Assembly: GCA_026386995.1 (NCBI GenBank) | Contig: JAPLMO010000286.1 | Span: 1-21,030 of the forward strand | Length of the DNA: 21,030 bases | Direction of reading: 5' to 3' | Origin: Planctomycetota bacterium | GTDB taxonomy: Bacteria; Planctomycetota; Phycisphaerae; FEN-1346 | Program-made: the position numbers and the translations under genes | Shown here: in pieces, positions 1 to 6,143 of the stretch | Layout of the letters: each line of letters begins with the position of its first letter | How positions within the stretch are numbered: position 1 is the first letter of the stretch | The notes under the pieces: model-generated | The model's database searches: none | The model's input: the letters and a program-made list of their open reading frames with translations, nothing else | What the model was told of the DNA's origin: nothing

Positions 1-127
1 CGAAAAACGGATAAAGAATACCACGTTTTACAGCTTTCCACAGGTTTCGCGTCGGGCCGCTGCACAGCGGGCGGTGCGGAACCCGTGGAAACGTTCGTGT
101 TTCAACACATCCGCCCCGAAGGGGCGG
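1..127. repeat. REP-like repeat unit, left flank of decayed IS200-type gene
   Basis: This unit resembles the one at 559-688 and lies in the same orientation on the other side of the transposase remnant. Shared words include GGATAAA, GAATA, a CTTTCCAC..GGTT..CGCGTCGGGCCGC block and ACCCGTGG. It ends in the hairpin CCGCCCC-GAA-GGGGCGG (111-127). An internal stem (CCAC.GGTT with AACC.GTGG) is kept with one mismatch. The left end is cut by the window edge. Inference: a REP-type element or degenerate IS end rather than coding DNA. Confidence 0.6.
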
Positions 128-152
128 CGGAATTGCCGGGACGTGGGACGGA

Positions 153-528
153 TCAGTCGAACACATACCGCTCGTCGAACTCGACTTCGTGGGCGCGGAG
201 CATTCGCAGAAGTTCGGACCTGAAGTCCTCCTTCTTGTGATGCGCGGCCTGGCCCTCGATGTACTTCTTCACGGCATCTTCCTGGGACTTGCTGACCGAG
301 AACACGCTGTATCCCTCCTGCCACGCAAACGGGCCGAGCGCGGGAAAGGTGTCATGCACCCACTTCGACGAACGGGCTTTCGCGGTGCGCATCAGGTTCG
401 ACACCGACTCGTCCGGCCGCCATCGCAGGTACATGTGAACGTGATCTTCGATGCCGCTTGATCCACGGCTCGCGGTGCTTGGTCGAGAAGACAATATGCA
501 GGAGAATCCGGGAGTAGGTGCCGGGCAT
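153..528 (-). pseudogene. IS200/IS605-type Y1 transposase, internally deleted and frameshifted
   Basis: Enzymes of this family cut single-stranded DNA at hairpin ends with one tyrosine. The 5' end starts at an ATG at 528 behind GAAAGGACACCT and reads MPGTYSRILLHIVFSTKHRE, a typical IS200 N-terminus. About 22 codons later it jumps into another frame at IEDHVHMYLRWRPDES, so roughly 35 codons expected between these parts are missing. The rest is well preserved: the HUH motif (HVH), a SKWVHDTF..FAWQEGY block, the catalytic tyrosine in a YIEGQ context, and an ending EFDERYVFD followed by TGA. The two halves are in different frames, so no complete enzyme can be made. The family is clear. Its class (stand-alone IS200 or REP-associated) is not, although REP-like repeats on both sides favour the latter. 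Confidence 0.85.
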
Positions 529-558
529 AGGTGTCCTTTCGTCGGTTCGGGAATCTCC

Positions 559-688
559 TTCGCCCCTCCGGGGCGAAAAAGGATAAAAAAGAGGATAGAG
601 AATATCCGCTTTCCACGGGTTGCGCGTCGGGCCGCAGCGCGGCCGCGCCGCTCCACCCGTGGCTACATTCCGCCGCCCCGTTGGGGCG
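559..688. repeat. REP-like repeat unit, right flank of decayed IS200-type gene
   Basis: Two small hairpins bound the unit: TTCGCCCC-TCC-GGGGCGAA (559-577) and CGCCCC-GTT-GGGGCG (674-688). Between them lie an A-rich stretch and a GC-rich core closed by a perfect 8-bp stem, CCACGGGT with ACCCGTGG. The order of shared words matches the unit at 1-127. It lies upstream of the transposase remnant, and its far side abuts the truncated HNH gene, so it may mark the edge of an insertion or deletion. Confidence 0.6.
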
Positions 689-726
689 AAAGACGGCGAC
701 GTCTTGTTGACGGAGAAGGCCGAGAC

Positions 727-864
727 TCAGAGGCCCGCTAGTTCCTTCACTCGGCTATCGCTGGCTTTGGTTCGCTGGAACGGAATCCGGCAATATAACT
801 CGAATGCCAGGATAAGTTCGTCGCGTGTCCAGGATTGACCGTCGTTGGCGAGCCTCGAATCCAT
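727..864 (-). pseudogene. HNH endonuclease, N-terminal remnant (45 codons)
   Basis: The start is the ATG at 864 behind a good GAGG ribosome site. The residues SWTRDELILAFELYCRIPFQ followed by RTKASDSRVKELAGL match the beginning of a family of putative HNH restriction endonucleases, recalled from family knowledge without a search. Those proteins normally continue for 200 or more residues to a C-terminal HNH motif. Here the reading stops at a TGA right after ELAGL, next to the REP-like unit. No HNH motif follows in any frame. It is therefore a 5' fragment, probably cut when the IS200-type element or its repeat arrived. It lies downstream of the methylase remnant on the same strand. Confidence 0.6.
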
Positions 865-935
865 GGGATTCCTCGCCTGTTCTCAAAGCATTCTATCAAT
901 CAGTTACGACGGCCGCAATGATTGCCCGCACATTC

Positions 936-1070
936 TCAAAACCGCTTGAGGCCCTTGCCAATCTCATTGAACAGGCTGGAGAGGGCGGGATAGTAAGACG
1001 TTTCCGCGACGGCGGCCCCGGTGCGGCGGATGTCGCGCAGTTCCGTGAGGTAACTTTCAAGGGGGTTCAT
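936..1070 (-). pseudogene. N-6 adenine DNA methylase (type ISP-like), N-terminal remnant
   Basis: The 44 codons from the ATG at 1070 read MNPLESYLTELRDIRRTGAA, then VAETSYYPALSSLFNEIGKGLKRF and TGA. The ETSYYPAL..L.N.IGK..LK block is typical of the start of large N-6 DNA methylase/restriction proteins of the ISP type (recalled, not searched). Those run to hundreds or more than a thousand residues and carry an NPPY catalytic motif, which is absent here. Just past the stop, another frame reads GFENVRAIIAAVVTD and a stop (ending at 896), which could be the tail of a different gene joined by deletion. The upstream region still carries a convincing promoter. Confidence 0.6.
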
Positions 1071-1080
1071 ATAAGTGAGT

Positions 1081-1109
1081 ACGGTAATGGCGGGCTGCAG
1101 GCAAGTCAA
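1081..1109 (-). promoter_or_regulatory. Candidate sigma70-type promoter of the methylase remnant
   Basis: On the minus strand, TTGACT (1104-1109) is followed by a 17-bp spacer and TACCGT (1081-1086). Only 10 bases separate the -10 box from the ATG at 1070 and they contain no ribosome site. Any transcript would be nearly leaderless. The spacing and -10 form match three other candidates in the window. Confidence 0.5.
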
Positions 1110-1194
1110 GCATTACCAAGGGTGCTAAGGCCGCGAACCGGCAAGACCTGCTCGCGGCGGCCTCAACGGCCGCAGATTCACGCCCCCCCTGCCC

Positions 1195-1263
1195 TCAGAC
1201 CTTGTCGGCTTCCGGGTGGACCCACGGCGCGCGGTAGAGGCGGGCGAGGGGACGGTTGGCCAT
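1195..1263 (-). CDS. Possible 22-codon ORF after the OCD-family gene
   Basis: An ATG begins six bases after the stop of the ornithine cyclodeaminase-family gene, a spacing that would permit translational coupling. The product would be MANRPLARLYRAPWVHPEAD followed by KV. I do not recognise it. The RLYRAPWV run is loosely like the first strand of amidohydrolase-type proteins, so this may be a 5' scrap of a lost downstream gene. Alternatively it is chance. The stretch from here to the promoter at 1109 shows nothing else. Confidence 0.25.
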   Translation of the reverse strand: MANRPLARLYRAPWVHPEADKV

Positions 1264-1269
1264 GACAGG

Positions 1270-2262
1270 TCAGAGCCGAAGTTCAATGCCGAGGCCGAGG
1301 CGCTGCGCGCCGGCCAGCGCCATGTCGGCCGCGGCCAGGTCCTGGACGGCTACACCCACCGACTTGAACAGCGTGATCTCGTTCGGCGATTCCCTGCCCT
1401 TCTTCACTCCGGCGAGGATTTCTCCGAGTTCCGCGTAAACATGGCATTTCCCGATAAGGCCCTGCTTCATGGGGATGATCAGGTCGCCTGCCTCCGCGAG
1501 GGCCGCCGGAAGGTGATCCACCACCACGCGGGCCCGGCGGACCGTCTCGGCCGGGATTTCGCTGACCCAGGGCTTGTATGAGCCGATGGCGTTGATGTGC
1601 GTGCCGGGGGCGACATCACCGTCCGCAAACACCGGTTCCGACGCGGTGGTGGCCGTGCAGACGACGTCGGCCCCCGCCATCGCCTCGGACGGCGACGCGG
1701 CCGCCTCAACATGGAAGCCGAATTCCTCCGCCATCTCTCGTGCGATCGCCCGGGCCCGCTCGGCGCTCACGTCGAAGATTCTGGCCCGCCGAATCGTCCG
1801 CACGGCGCAGATGCCCGCCAACTGCGTCCGCGCCTGCGGTCCGGCGCCGAAGACGGCGGCCACGGCCGCATCGGGCCGGGCCAGGAGGTCCGTGGCCACC
1901 CCCGACGCGGCACCCGTGCGAATGGCGGTCAGCGAAGTTCCGTCCATCACCGCCAGAAAGCTGCCGGTGGCTGCATCGAGGACGGCCATAAGGGCCTGAA
2001 GCCGCGGAAGCCCCAGGGCCGCGTTGCCTCCGAAGAGCGTCACGATCTTCACGCCAAGCCTGCGAGCATCGGGGATGTAGGAAGGCATGAAGAGGGCGTC
2101 GCCGGGCGGATCGGACGTCTCGATCTGCGTCCGAGGAGGCATCACGGCCTGGCCGGTGGAGAGTTGCCGGAAGGCTTCTCTCATGGCCTCAACGGCGTCC
2201 TTCATCGGCAGCGCCCGAACCACGTCGGCGGCCGAAAGGAAGCGAAGTTTCCGCTCCGTCAT
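1270..2262 (-). CDS. Ornithine cyclodeaminase/mu-crystallin family NAD(P)-dependent enzyme
   Basis: The 330-residue product is full length for the family. The ATG at 2262 is preferred over a TTG eight codons upstream because GGGAG lies at a suitable distance. Visible features are the substrate-pocket Arg in MPPR (44), Lys in VKIV (72), Arg in AIRTGAAS (115), and the Rossmann dinucleotide motif FGAGPQA (138-144). Near the C-terminus are AELGEI (277-282) and FKSVGVAVQD. Where true ornithine cyclodeaminases carry a catalytic Asp after NA-G-G (for example AVGGD), this protein has NAIGSYKPW (224-232). It is therefore more likely a mu-crystallin-like ketimine reductase or an alanine/imino-acid dehydrogenase than an ornithine cyclodeaminase. 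It follows the serine dehydratase gene on the same strand, 174 bp away, with a hairpin element between. The family call is firm. The substrate is unknown. Confidence 0.88.
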   Translation of the reverse strand: MTERKLRFLSAADVVRALPMKDAVEAMREAFRQLSTGQAVMPPRTQIETSDPPGDALFMPSYIPDARRLGVKIVTLFGGNAALGLPRLQALMAVLDAATGSFLAVMDGTSLTAIRTGAASGVATDLLARPDAAVAAVFGAGPQARTQLAGICAVRTIRRARIFDVSAERARAIAREMAEEFGFHVEAAASPSEAMAGADVVCTATTASEPVFADGDVAPGTHINAIGSYKPWVSEIPAETVRRARVVVDHLPAALAEAGDLIIPMKQGLIGKCHVYAELGEILAGVKKGRESPNEITLFKSVGVAVQDLAAADMALAGAQRLGLGIELRL

Positions 2263-2293
2263 GCCCGCACTCCCATGTCCTTCCAATCTATCC

Positions 2294-2419
2294 GTTTAGC
2301 ATAGAGCGCCGGGTGGCATGGTCACGCTGTTGCGTGACCATGTGCCTCGAACGGCGCCTGGCCAGTCACTGCGACATGGTCACGCAACAGCGTGACCATG
2401 CCACCCATCTACGCTAAAC
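2294..2419. repeat. Nested-hairpin inverted repeat, copy 1
   Basis: Two perfect 32-base arms (2311-2342 and 2375-2406) are inverted copies of each other. Each arm is itself a hairpin, ATGGTCACGC-TGTT-GCGTGACCAT or its reverse with an AACA loop. The pairing extends imperfectly outward through TTTAGC(A/G)TAGA. It fills the gap between the serine dehydratase stop and the OCD-family gene. It could end transcription, act as a REP/BIME-type unit, or be a small non-autonomous mobile element. Confidence 0.8.
2298..2325 (-). promoter_or_regulatory. Weak candidate promoter for the OCD-family gene, partly inside the hairpin element
   Basis: On the minus strand, GTGACC (2320-2325, four of six to TTGACA) sits in the hairpin arm. 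A 16-bp spacer separates it from TATGCT (2298-2303). A transcript would start about 30 bases before the ATG at 2262. If real, the repeat supplies the -35 box. The match is weak and may be chance. Confidence 0.28.
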
Positions 2420-2436
2420 ACGTACCTTCAACGCAC

Positions 2437-3987
2437 CTATCTGAGGCGCTTCATGGCCTGCGCCGACGGCGTCACGGCAAGACCGCCGCGGGCGGTGCAG
2501 CGGAGTTCGCTCGGCAGCATCTTCCCGACGGCGTACACCGCATCGATCGTTTCGTCGAGCGGAACGGGGTTCGCGTAGCCTCCCAGGACGAGGTCGGCGC
2601 AAACCAGCGCGCTTGAGGCGGCTACGGCGTTCCGCGTGTGACACGGGATCTCGACTATGCCCTGCACCAGGTCGCAGACGGAGCCCATGGTGTTCTGGAA
2701 AGCGATGGCGGCCGCATCGGCGGCCTGGGCCGCGCTGCCGCCTGCGGCATCCACCACGGCGGCGGCAGCCATCGCCCCGGCTGCGCCGATCTCGACCTGG
2801 CACCCCGCGACCTCGGCCGCAAAGGTGGCCCGGTTTGCCACCACCACGCCCACGGCCCCCGCGGCCATGAGCGCAAGGGCGGCCGATTCCCGGTCAAGGC
2901 CCTTCTCTTCCGCCAGGGTCACGAGCACCGCCGGGAGCACGCCTGCCGAGCCGCCCGTGGGCGCGGCACAGACTACCCCCATGCCGCTGTTGACGTGCAT
3001 GGCTGCCAGTGCCCGCGCGGCCGCGCGCGCGTGAATACCTCCGACGGCGACGCGCCCTGCGGCCTCGGCCTCGTAAATCCTGCCCGCGCTCGGTTCGAGG
3101 AGTTGCATCCGGGGCAACCCCTGCGCCAGCCCGCGCTGGACCGCCTGCCGCATGATGTCGAAACGCCGCATCATCTCCGCCCGAACCTCGTCATGGGACA
3201 GGCCGAGGAGGGCCGACTCATACTCAATCGCCACTCGCCCCAGGGAGATGCCGCGCTCGCCGGCCAGGCGGACCATCTCCTTCGCGCTGGCAAACGTCGG
3301 CTCACCGGTCTGGACAAAGAACACCGGCTCCGATGCCCAGACCTGGCTAACCCCGTGCAGCGCATCCAGGCTGCGGCGCAATTCCTGCGGCAGACGCGAC
3401 CGCCGCCGCACGCAAACGAGCGACCCCCCCACGCGCGGCTGGGACTCGGGCCGGCCAAGCATAGCCCCGTCCTGTGAAAGAAGTCCCAGCGCCTGGGCCT
3501 CTGCCTGATGCTCAACCTCGACGGCGATCTCGTGGGCGTCGCCCACCAGGTGGACGGGCCAATCGGCAATGCGAACTAACTCCACAGCGCCGCCGCCGAC
3601 GGAATTGGCTCTCGCGTAAAGCCGGCGGCCCTCGGCGGAGGAGAGTTGGACATCCACGGCGTTGGGATGCGCCGCGTCCTCCAACTTGCGGACGGCGAAC
3701 TCAAGCCTGAGGCCGGACGCGGCAGCCGCCTCAAGAGCCTTGAAGAACCGCTCATCCGTAATCGGCCAGCCCATCAGCCCTGCGGCAAAGGCGAGGTCGG
3801 CGCCTTGCTCGCGGTAGCATCTGGCGTAGGAGCCCTCCGGATCGAAAGCGATCGTCGCCGCCGACGGCGCCGCACCGAGCAGCGACCGAGCCATCGCGCC
3901 GATGTGAAACGCCCCAGCCGTGTGGGAACTGGACGGTCCCCGCATGACGGGGCCGATGACGTGGTTGAATATGCTGGTCGTCTTCAT
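2437..3987 (-). CDS. sdaA: L-serine dehydratase, iron-sulfur dependent, single chain
   Basis: This enzyme converts L-serine to pyruvate and ammonia in the cytoplasm using an oxygen-sensitive [4Fe-4S] cluster. The 516-residue protein has the beta domain first, with GPSSSHTAGA at 17-26, and the catalytic alpha domain from about residue 240. Cluster ligands expected from the family are visible: Cys340 in VCAAPTGGSAG, Cys438 in CDLVQG and Cys449 in EIPC. The last two are 11 residues apart, as in characterised enzymes. GCQVEIGAAGAM (395-406) and RCTARGGLAVTPS near the end are also conserved. The ATG at 3987 is chosen because MKTTSIFNHVIGPVMRGPSS is the usual N-terminus. The longer in-frame extension would start inside the promoter. 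Downstream on the same strand is an OCD-family enzyme that could use the products. No frameshift or missing key residue is seen. Confidence 0.93.
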   Translation of the reverse strand: MKTTSIFNHVIGPVMRGPSSSHTAGAFHIGAMARSLLGAAPSAATIAFDPEGSYARCYREQGADLAFAAGLMGWPITDERFFKALEAAAASGLRLEFAVRKLEDAAHPNAVDVQLSSAEGRRLYARANSVGGGAVELVRIADWPVHLVGDAHEIAVEVEHQAEAQALGLLSQDGAMLGRPESQPRVGGSLVCVRRRSRLPQELRRSLDALHGVSQVWASEPVFFVQTGEPTFASAKEMVRLAGERGISLGRVAIEYESALLGLSHDEVRAEMMRRFDIMRQAVQRGLAQGLPRMQLLEPSAGRIYEAEAAGRVAVGGIHARAAARALAAMHVNSGMGVVCAAPTGGSAGVLPAVLVTLAEEKGLDRESAALALMAAGAVGVVVANRATFAAEVAGCQVEIGAAGAMAAAAVVDAAGGSAAQAADAAAIAFQNTMGSVCDLVQGIVEIPCHTRNAVAASSALVCADLVLGGYANPVPLDETIDAVYAVGKMLPSELRCTARGGLAVTPSAQAMKRLR

Positions 3988-4031
3988 GGGCAGCCCTATG
4001 CGCGCCCCGGTTTCAACGAGGCCGGTTGCCC

Positions 4032-4060
4032 AGCGTACCACCTGACGCCGCCGGCGTCAA
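4032..4060 (-). promoter_or_regulatory. Promoter candidate for sdaA
   Basis: On the minus strand, TTGACG (4055-4060), a 17-bp spacer and TACGCT (4032-4037) give a transcript leader of roughly 40 bases to the ATG at 3987. The -35 box and spacer include the palindrome TGACGCCGCCGGCGTCA (4043-4059), which could be an operator. Confidence 0.55.
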
Positions 4061-4123
4061 ATCCTCTCGCCGCAAGGGGACCTTGTATCCCCTCAGATGT
4101 GGGCGCTTGGAACCTGGGTTAGC

Positions 4124-4207
4124 GGGTGGCATGGTCACGCTGTTGCGTGACCATGCACGTGCCCGCGGGCGAGAACATGGCCACGCAACAGCGTGGCCAT
4201 GCCACCC
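4124..4207. repeat. Nested-hairpin inverted repeat, copy 2
   Basis: The left arm (4124-4155) is identical to the left arm at 2311-2342. The right arm (4176-4207) differs by two bases that compensate each other inside its own hairpin: GGTCACGC/GCGTGACC has become GGCCACGC/GCGTGGCC. Pairing within the arm is kept while pairing between the arms is weakened. It lies between the divergent promoters of sdaA and hemB. No gene is seen from 4061 to 4262 apart from this element. Confidence 0.8.
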
Positions 4208-4262
4208 GGCAGGGAAAGGAGCGCCCAAAACTGAGCGGTTACGGGACCTGCATTTTTTCAAG

Positions 4263-4291
4263 TTGACCCCAAGGCGTGTACGAACTACTGT
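4263..4291 (+). promoter_or_regulatory. Promoter candidate for hemB
   Basis: TTGACC (4263-4268), a 17-bp spacer and TACTGT (4286-4291) lie about 30 bases before the hemB start. The hemB ribosome site AGGAGG (4308-4313) is eight bases from its ATG. Confidence 0.6.
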
Positions 4292-4321
4292 TACAGGAGA
4301 TTTCTTTAGGAGGTTCTCGGC

Positions 4322-5308
4322 ATGGCATTTCCAGAATTCCGTTTTCGCAGGCTCCGCGACCACGCCGTCTGGCGCGAGATGGTGGCCGAGACCAGCCTGG
4401 CGCCCCGGCACCTGGTGCAGCCCCTGTTCGTCAAGGAGGGCCTGAAGGGCCGCCTGCCGATCCCCAGCATGACGGGGCAGGCGCAACTGGGCTTGGACGA
4501 ACTCGTGGTCGAGGCCCGCCGCGCGCGGGAGGCCGGCGTTCCGGCGGTCCTCCTGTTCGGCATCCCCGAGGCCAAGGACGCCGTCGGCTCTTCCGCGACG
4601 GCGGCCGAAGGGATCGTCCAGCGGGCCGTGGAGGCCCTGAAGGCCGGCGTGCCCGACCTGGCTGTGATCGTCGACGTGTGCCTGTGCGAGTACACGGATC
4701 ACGGGCACTGCGGCGTGCTGACCGAGGTGGCCGGCCGCCGGACGGTCGACAACGACGCCACGCTCGACCGGCTGTCGGAGATGGCCGTCACGTGCGCCCG
4801 GGCGGGGGCCGACATGGTCGCCCCGAGCGACATGATGGACGGCCGCGTGGGCGCGATCCGCGAGGCCCTCGATGCAAGCGACCTCGGCCACGTGCCGATC
4901 ATGGCGTATTCCGCCAAGTACGCATCGAACTTCTACGGGCCGTTCCGCGACGCCGCCGAGAGCCCGCCGCAGTTCGGCGACCGCCGCGGCTACCAGATGG
5001 ACGTGCGGAACTCCGACGAGGCCCTGCGCGAGGCGGCCGCCGACATCAACGAGGGGGCCGACATCGTGATGGTCAAGCCCGCCCTCGCCTACGGCGACAT
5101 CATCCGCCGCATCAAGGACACGTTCCAAGTGCCGGTGGCGGCGTACAACGTCAGCGGCGAGTACGCGATGGTTGAGGCGGCGGCCGCAGCGGGCTGGATC
5201 AACCGCGAGGCCACAATCCGCGAGATTTTCGTCAGCCTCCGCCGCGCGGGGGCCGACATCATTATTTCCTACTGGGCCACGGAGATGGCCGGCAAACTTC
5301 GCGACTGA
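4322..5308 (+). CDS. hemB: Delta-aminolevulinic acid dehydratase (porphobilinogen synthase)
   Basis: This enzyme condenses two 5-aminolevulinate molecules to porphobilinogen in tetrapyrrole synthesis. At 328 residues it is the normal length. The Zn-site cysteines Cys120, Cys122 and Cys130 are present in DVCLCEYTDHGHCGVL, so this is the zinc-type enzyme. The two Schiff-base lysines are Lys199 (MAYSAKYAS) and Lys252 (IVMVKPALAYGD). FYGPFRDAAESPPQFGDRRG (204-223) and VAAYNVSGEYAM (272-283) are the usual conserved blocks. The start is fixed by a strong AGGAGG. A small membrane protein gene follows 23 bases downstream and probably shares the transcript. No other heme genes are in the window. Tetrapyrrole need could be heme, siroheme or a corrinoid, and the sequence does not decide. 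Confidence 0.97.
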   Translation: MAFPEFRFRRLRDHAVWREMVAETSLAPRHLVQPLFVKEGLKGRLPIPSMTGQAQLGLDELVVEARRAREAGVPAVLLFGIPEAKDAVGSSATAAEGIVQRAVEALKAGVPDLAVIVDVCLCEYTDHGHCGVLTEVAGRRTVDNDATLDRLSEMAVTCARAGADMVAPSDMMDGRVGAIREALDASDLGHVPIMAYSAKYASNFYGPFRDAAESPPQFGDRRGYQMDVRNSDEALREAAADINEGADIVMVKPALAYGDIIRRIKDTFQVPVAAYNVSGEYAMVEAAAAAGWINREATIREIFVSLRRAGADIIISYWATEMAGKLRD

Positions 5309-5331
5309 TTGCCGGCAAGAAAGGGGGCGGT

Positions 5332-6000
5332 ATGCGAGTGCTCCAGATAACGGCGCTTCTGGTGACGGTCCTCGTCCTGAGCGCACAGGCCGTGCGGCAC
5401 ATCTACGTGGCCTACGTCGAGCCGCGCACCTCGGTACTTGACAAGTACAACGAGAGTGACGCCGGCAAGGCTGTGCGCGAGGCCACATCCCTCGCGCAGT
5501 TGCTGTCGCTCTACGACCCGGCCAGGAAGCGCGTGGATGAACTTGACAAGGAGTTGAAGGCGGCAAAGGAAAGCATGAGCACGAGGGAAAGGCGGCAGTT
5601 GGTCGAGGAGAAATTCCGGGACGACCACAAGGACGAGTACAGACGGGCAGCCGAATTGGGGAATGCGATCGCAGACTGGGAGCACAAGACGAGCCAGGTC
5701 CTGGAACTTCGGGTGTTCTGGGCGTTCGGCATCGGGCTCTTCGTGATCGGCGCGGTCTTGCTGGCCACAGGCCGCCAGTGGCTTGGCGTGTCGCTGATCA
5801 TACCCGGCATAGTGGAGATGCTCTGGTGGACGAGCCCGTCCATCCGCCTCGATGGCTGCCCCGTCGAGTTCGACAGGCTGCTCCATGAGAAGATTCTGCT
5901 GACCCTCATCACGCTGGGGGTGGTCATAGTCGCCTGGCTGCTCAATGAGTTCAGAAACAGGGCCACGGGCGACAAGACGCCGCTCAATGGCAGGGGCTGA
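5332..6000 (+). CDS. Small membrane protein of unknown function with coiled coil
   Basis: The 222-residue protein was not recognised. The ATG follows AAAGGGGGCGGT, a usable ribosome site. An N-terminal hydrophobic segment (about 4-20) is a signal anchor or signal peptide. Residues 60-120 are charged and helical (DELDKELKAAKE, then RERRQLVEEKFRDDHKDEYR), probably a coiled coil. Three further hydrophobic stretches follow at about 128-146, 150-168 (including a WW pair) and 186-206. A short polar loop, SPSIRLDGCPVEFDRLLHEK, lies between the last two. The C-terminus is polar. It sits 23 bases after hemB and is probably cotranscribed, but nothing in the sequence ties it to tetrapyrrole synthesis. 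Confidence 0.75.
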   Translation: MRVLQITALLVTVLVLSAQAVRHIYVAYVEPRTSVLDKYNESDAGKAVREATSLAQLLSLYDPARKRVDELDKELKAAKESMSTRERRQLVEEKFRDDHKDEYRRAAELGNAIADWEHKTSQVLELRVFWAFGIGLFVIGAVLLATGRQWLGVSLIIPGIVEMLWWTSPSIRLDGCPVEFDRLLHEKILLTLITLGVVIVAWLLNEFRNRATGDKTPLNGRG

Positions 6001-6035
6001 GCGGGTTACGGGTTACCTTTCAAAAGCCTTTTTCG

Positions 6036-6064
6036 TTGACACCCGCCGACGGGCACGATAGCGT
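6036..6064 (+). promoter_or_regulatory. Promoter candidate for the SH3-domain gene
   Basis: TTGACA (6036-6041, perfect), a 17-bp spacer and TAGCGT (6059-6064) lie about 80 bases before the ATG at 6144. The roughly 70-base leader shows no clear riboswitch. Confidence 0.6.
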
Positions 6065-6143
6065 TGCTGGCCGTTAATAACACGATTTCAGACTGCGGGA
6101 CGCCTTCCTCGGCCACCCGACTCTTCAGGAAGGAGTGGTGAGT

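Noticed and set aside
825..1265. 146-codon plus-strand open frame
   Set aside because: It lies opposite two recognisable minus-strand gene remnants and has no motif of its own.
1270..2262. Calling the enzyme ornithine cyclodeaminase outright
   Set aside because: The region that holds the catalytic Asp in that enzyme reads SYKPW, so only the family can be named.
4013..5566. 517-codon minus-strand open frame opposite hemB
   Set aside because: Antisense shadow. The plus strand encodes hemB with all catalytic residues.
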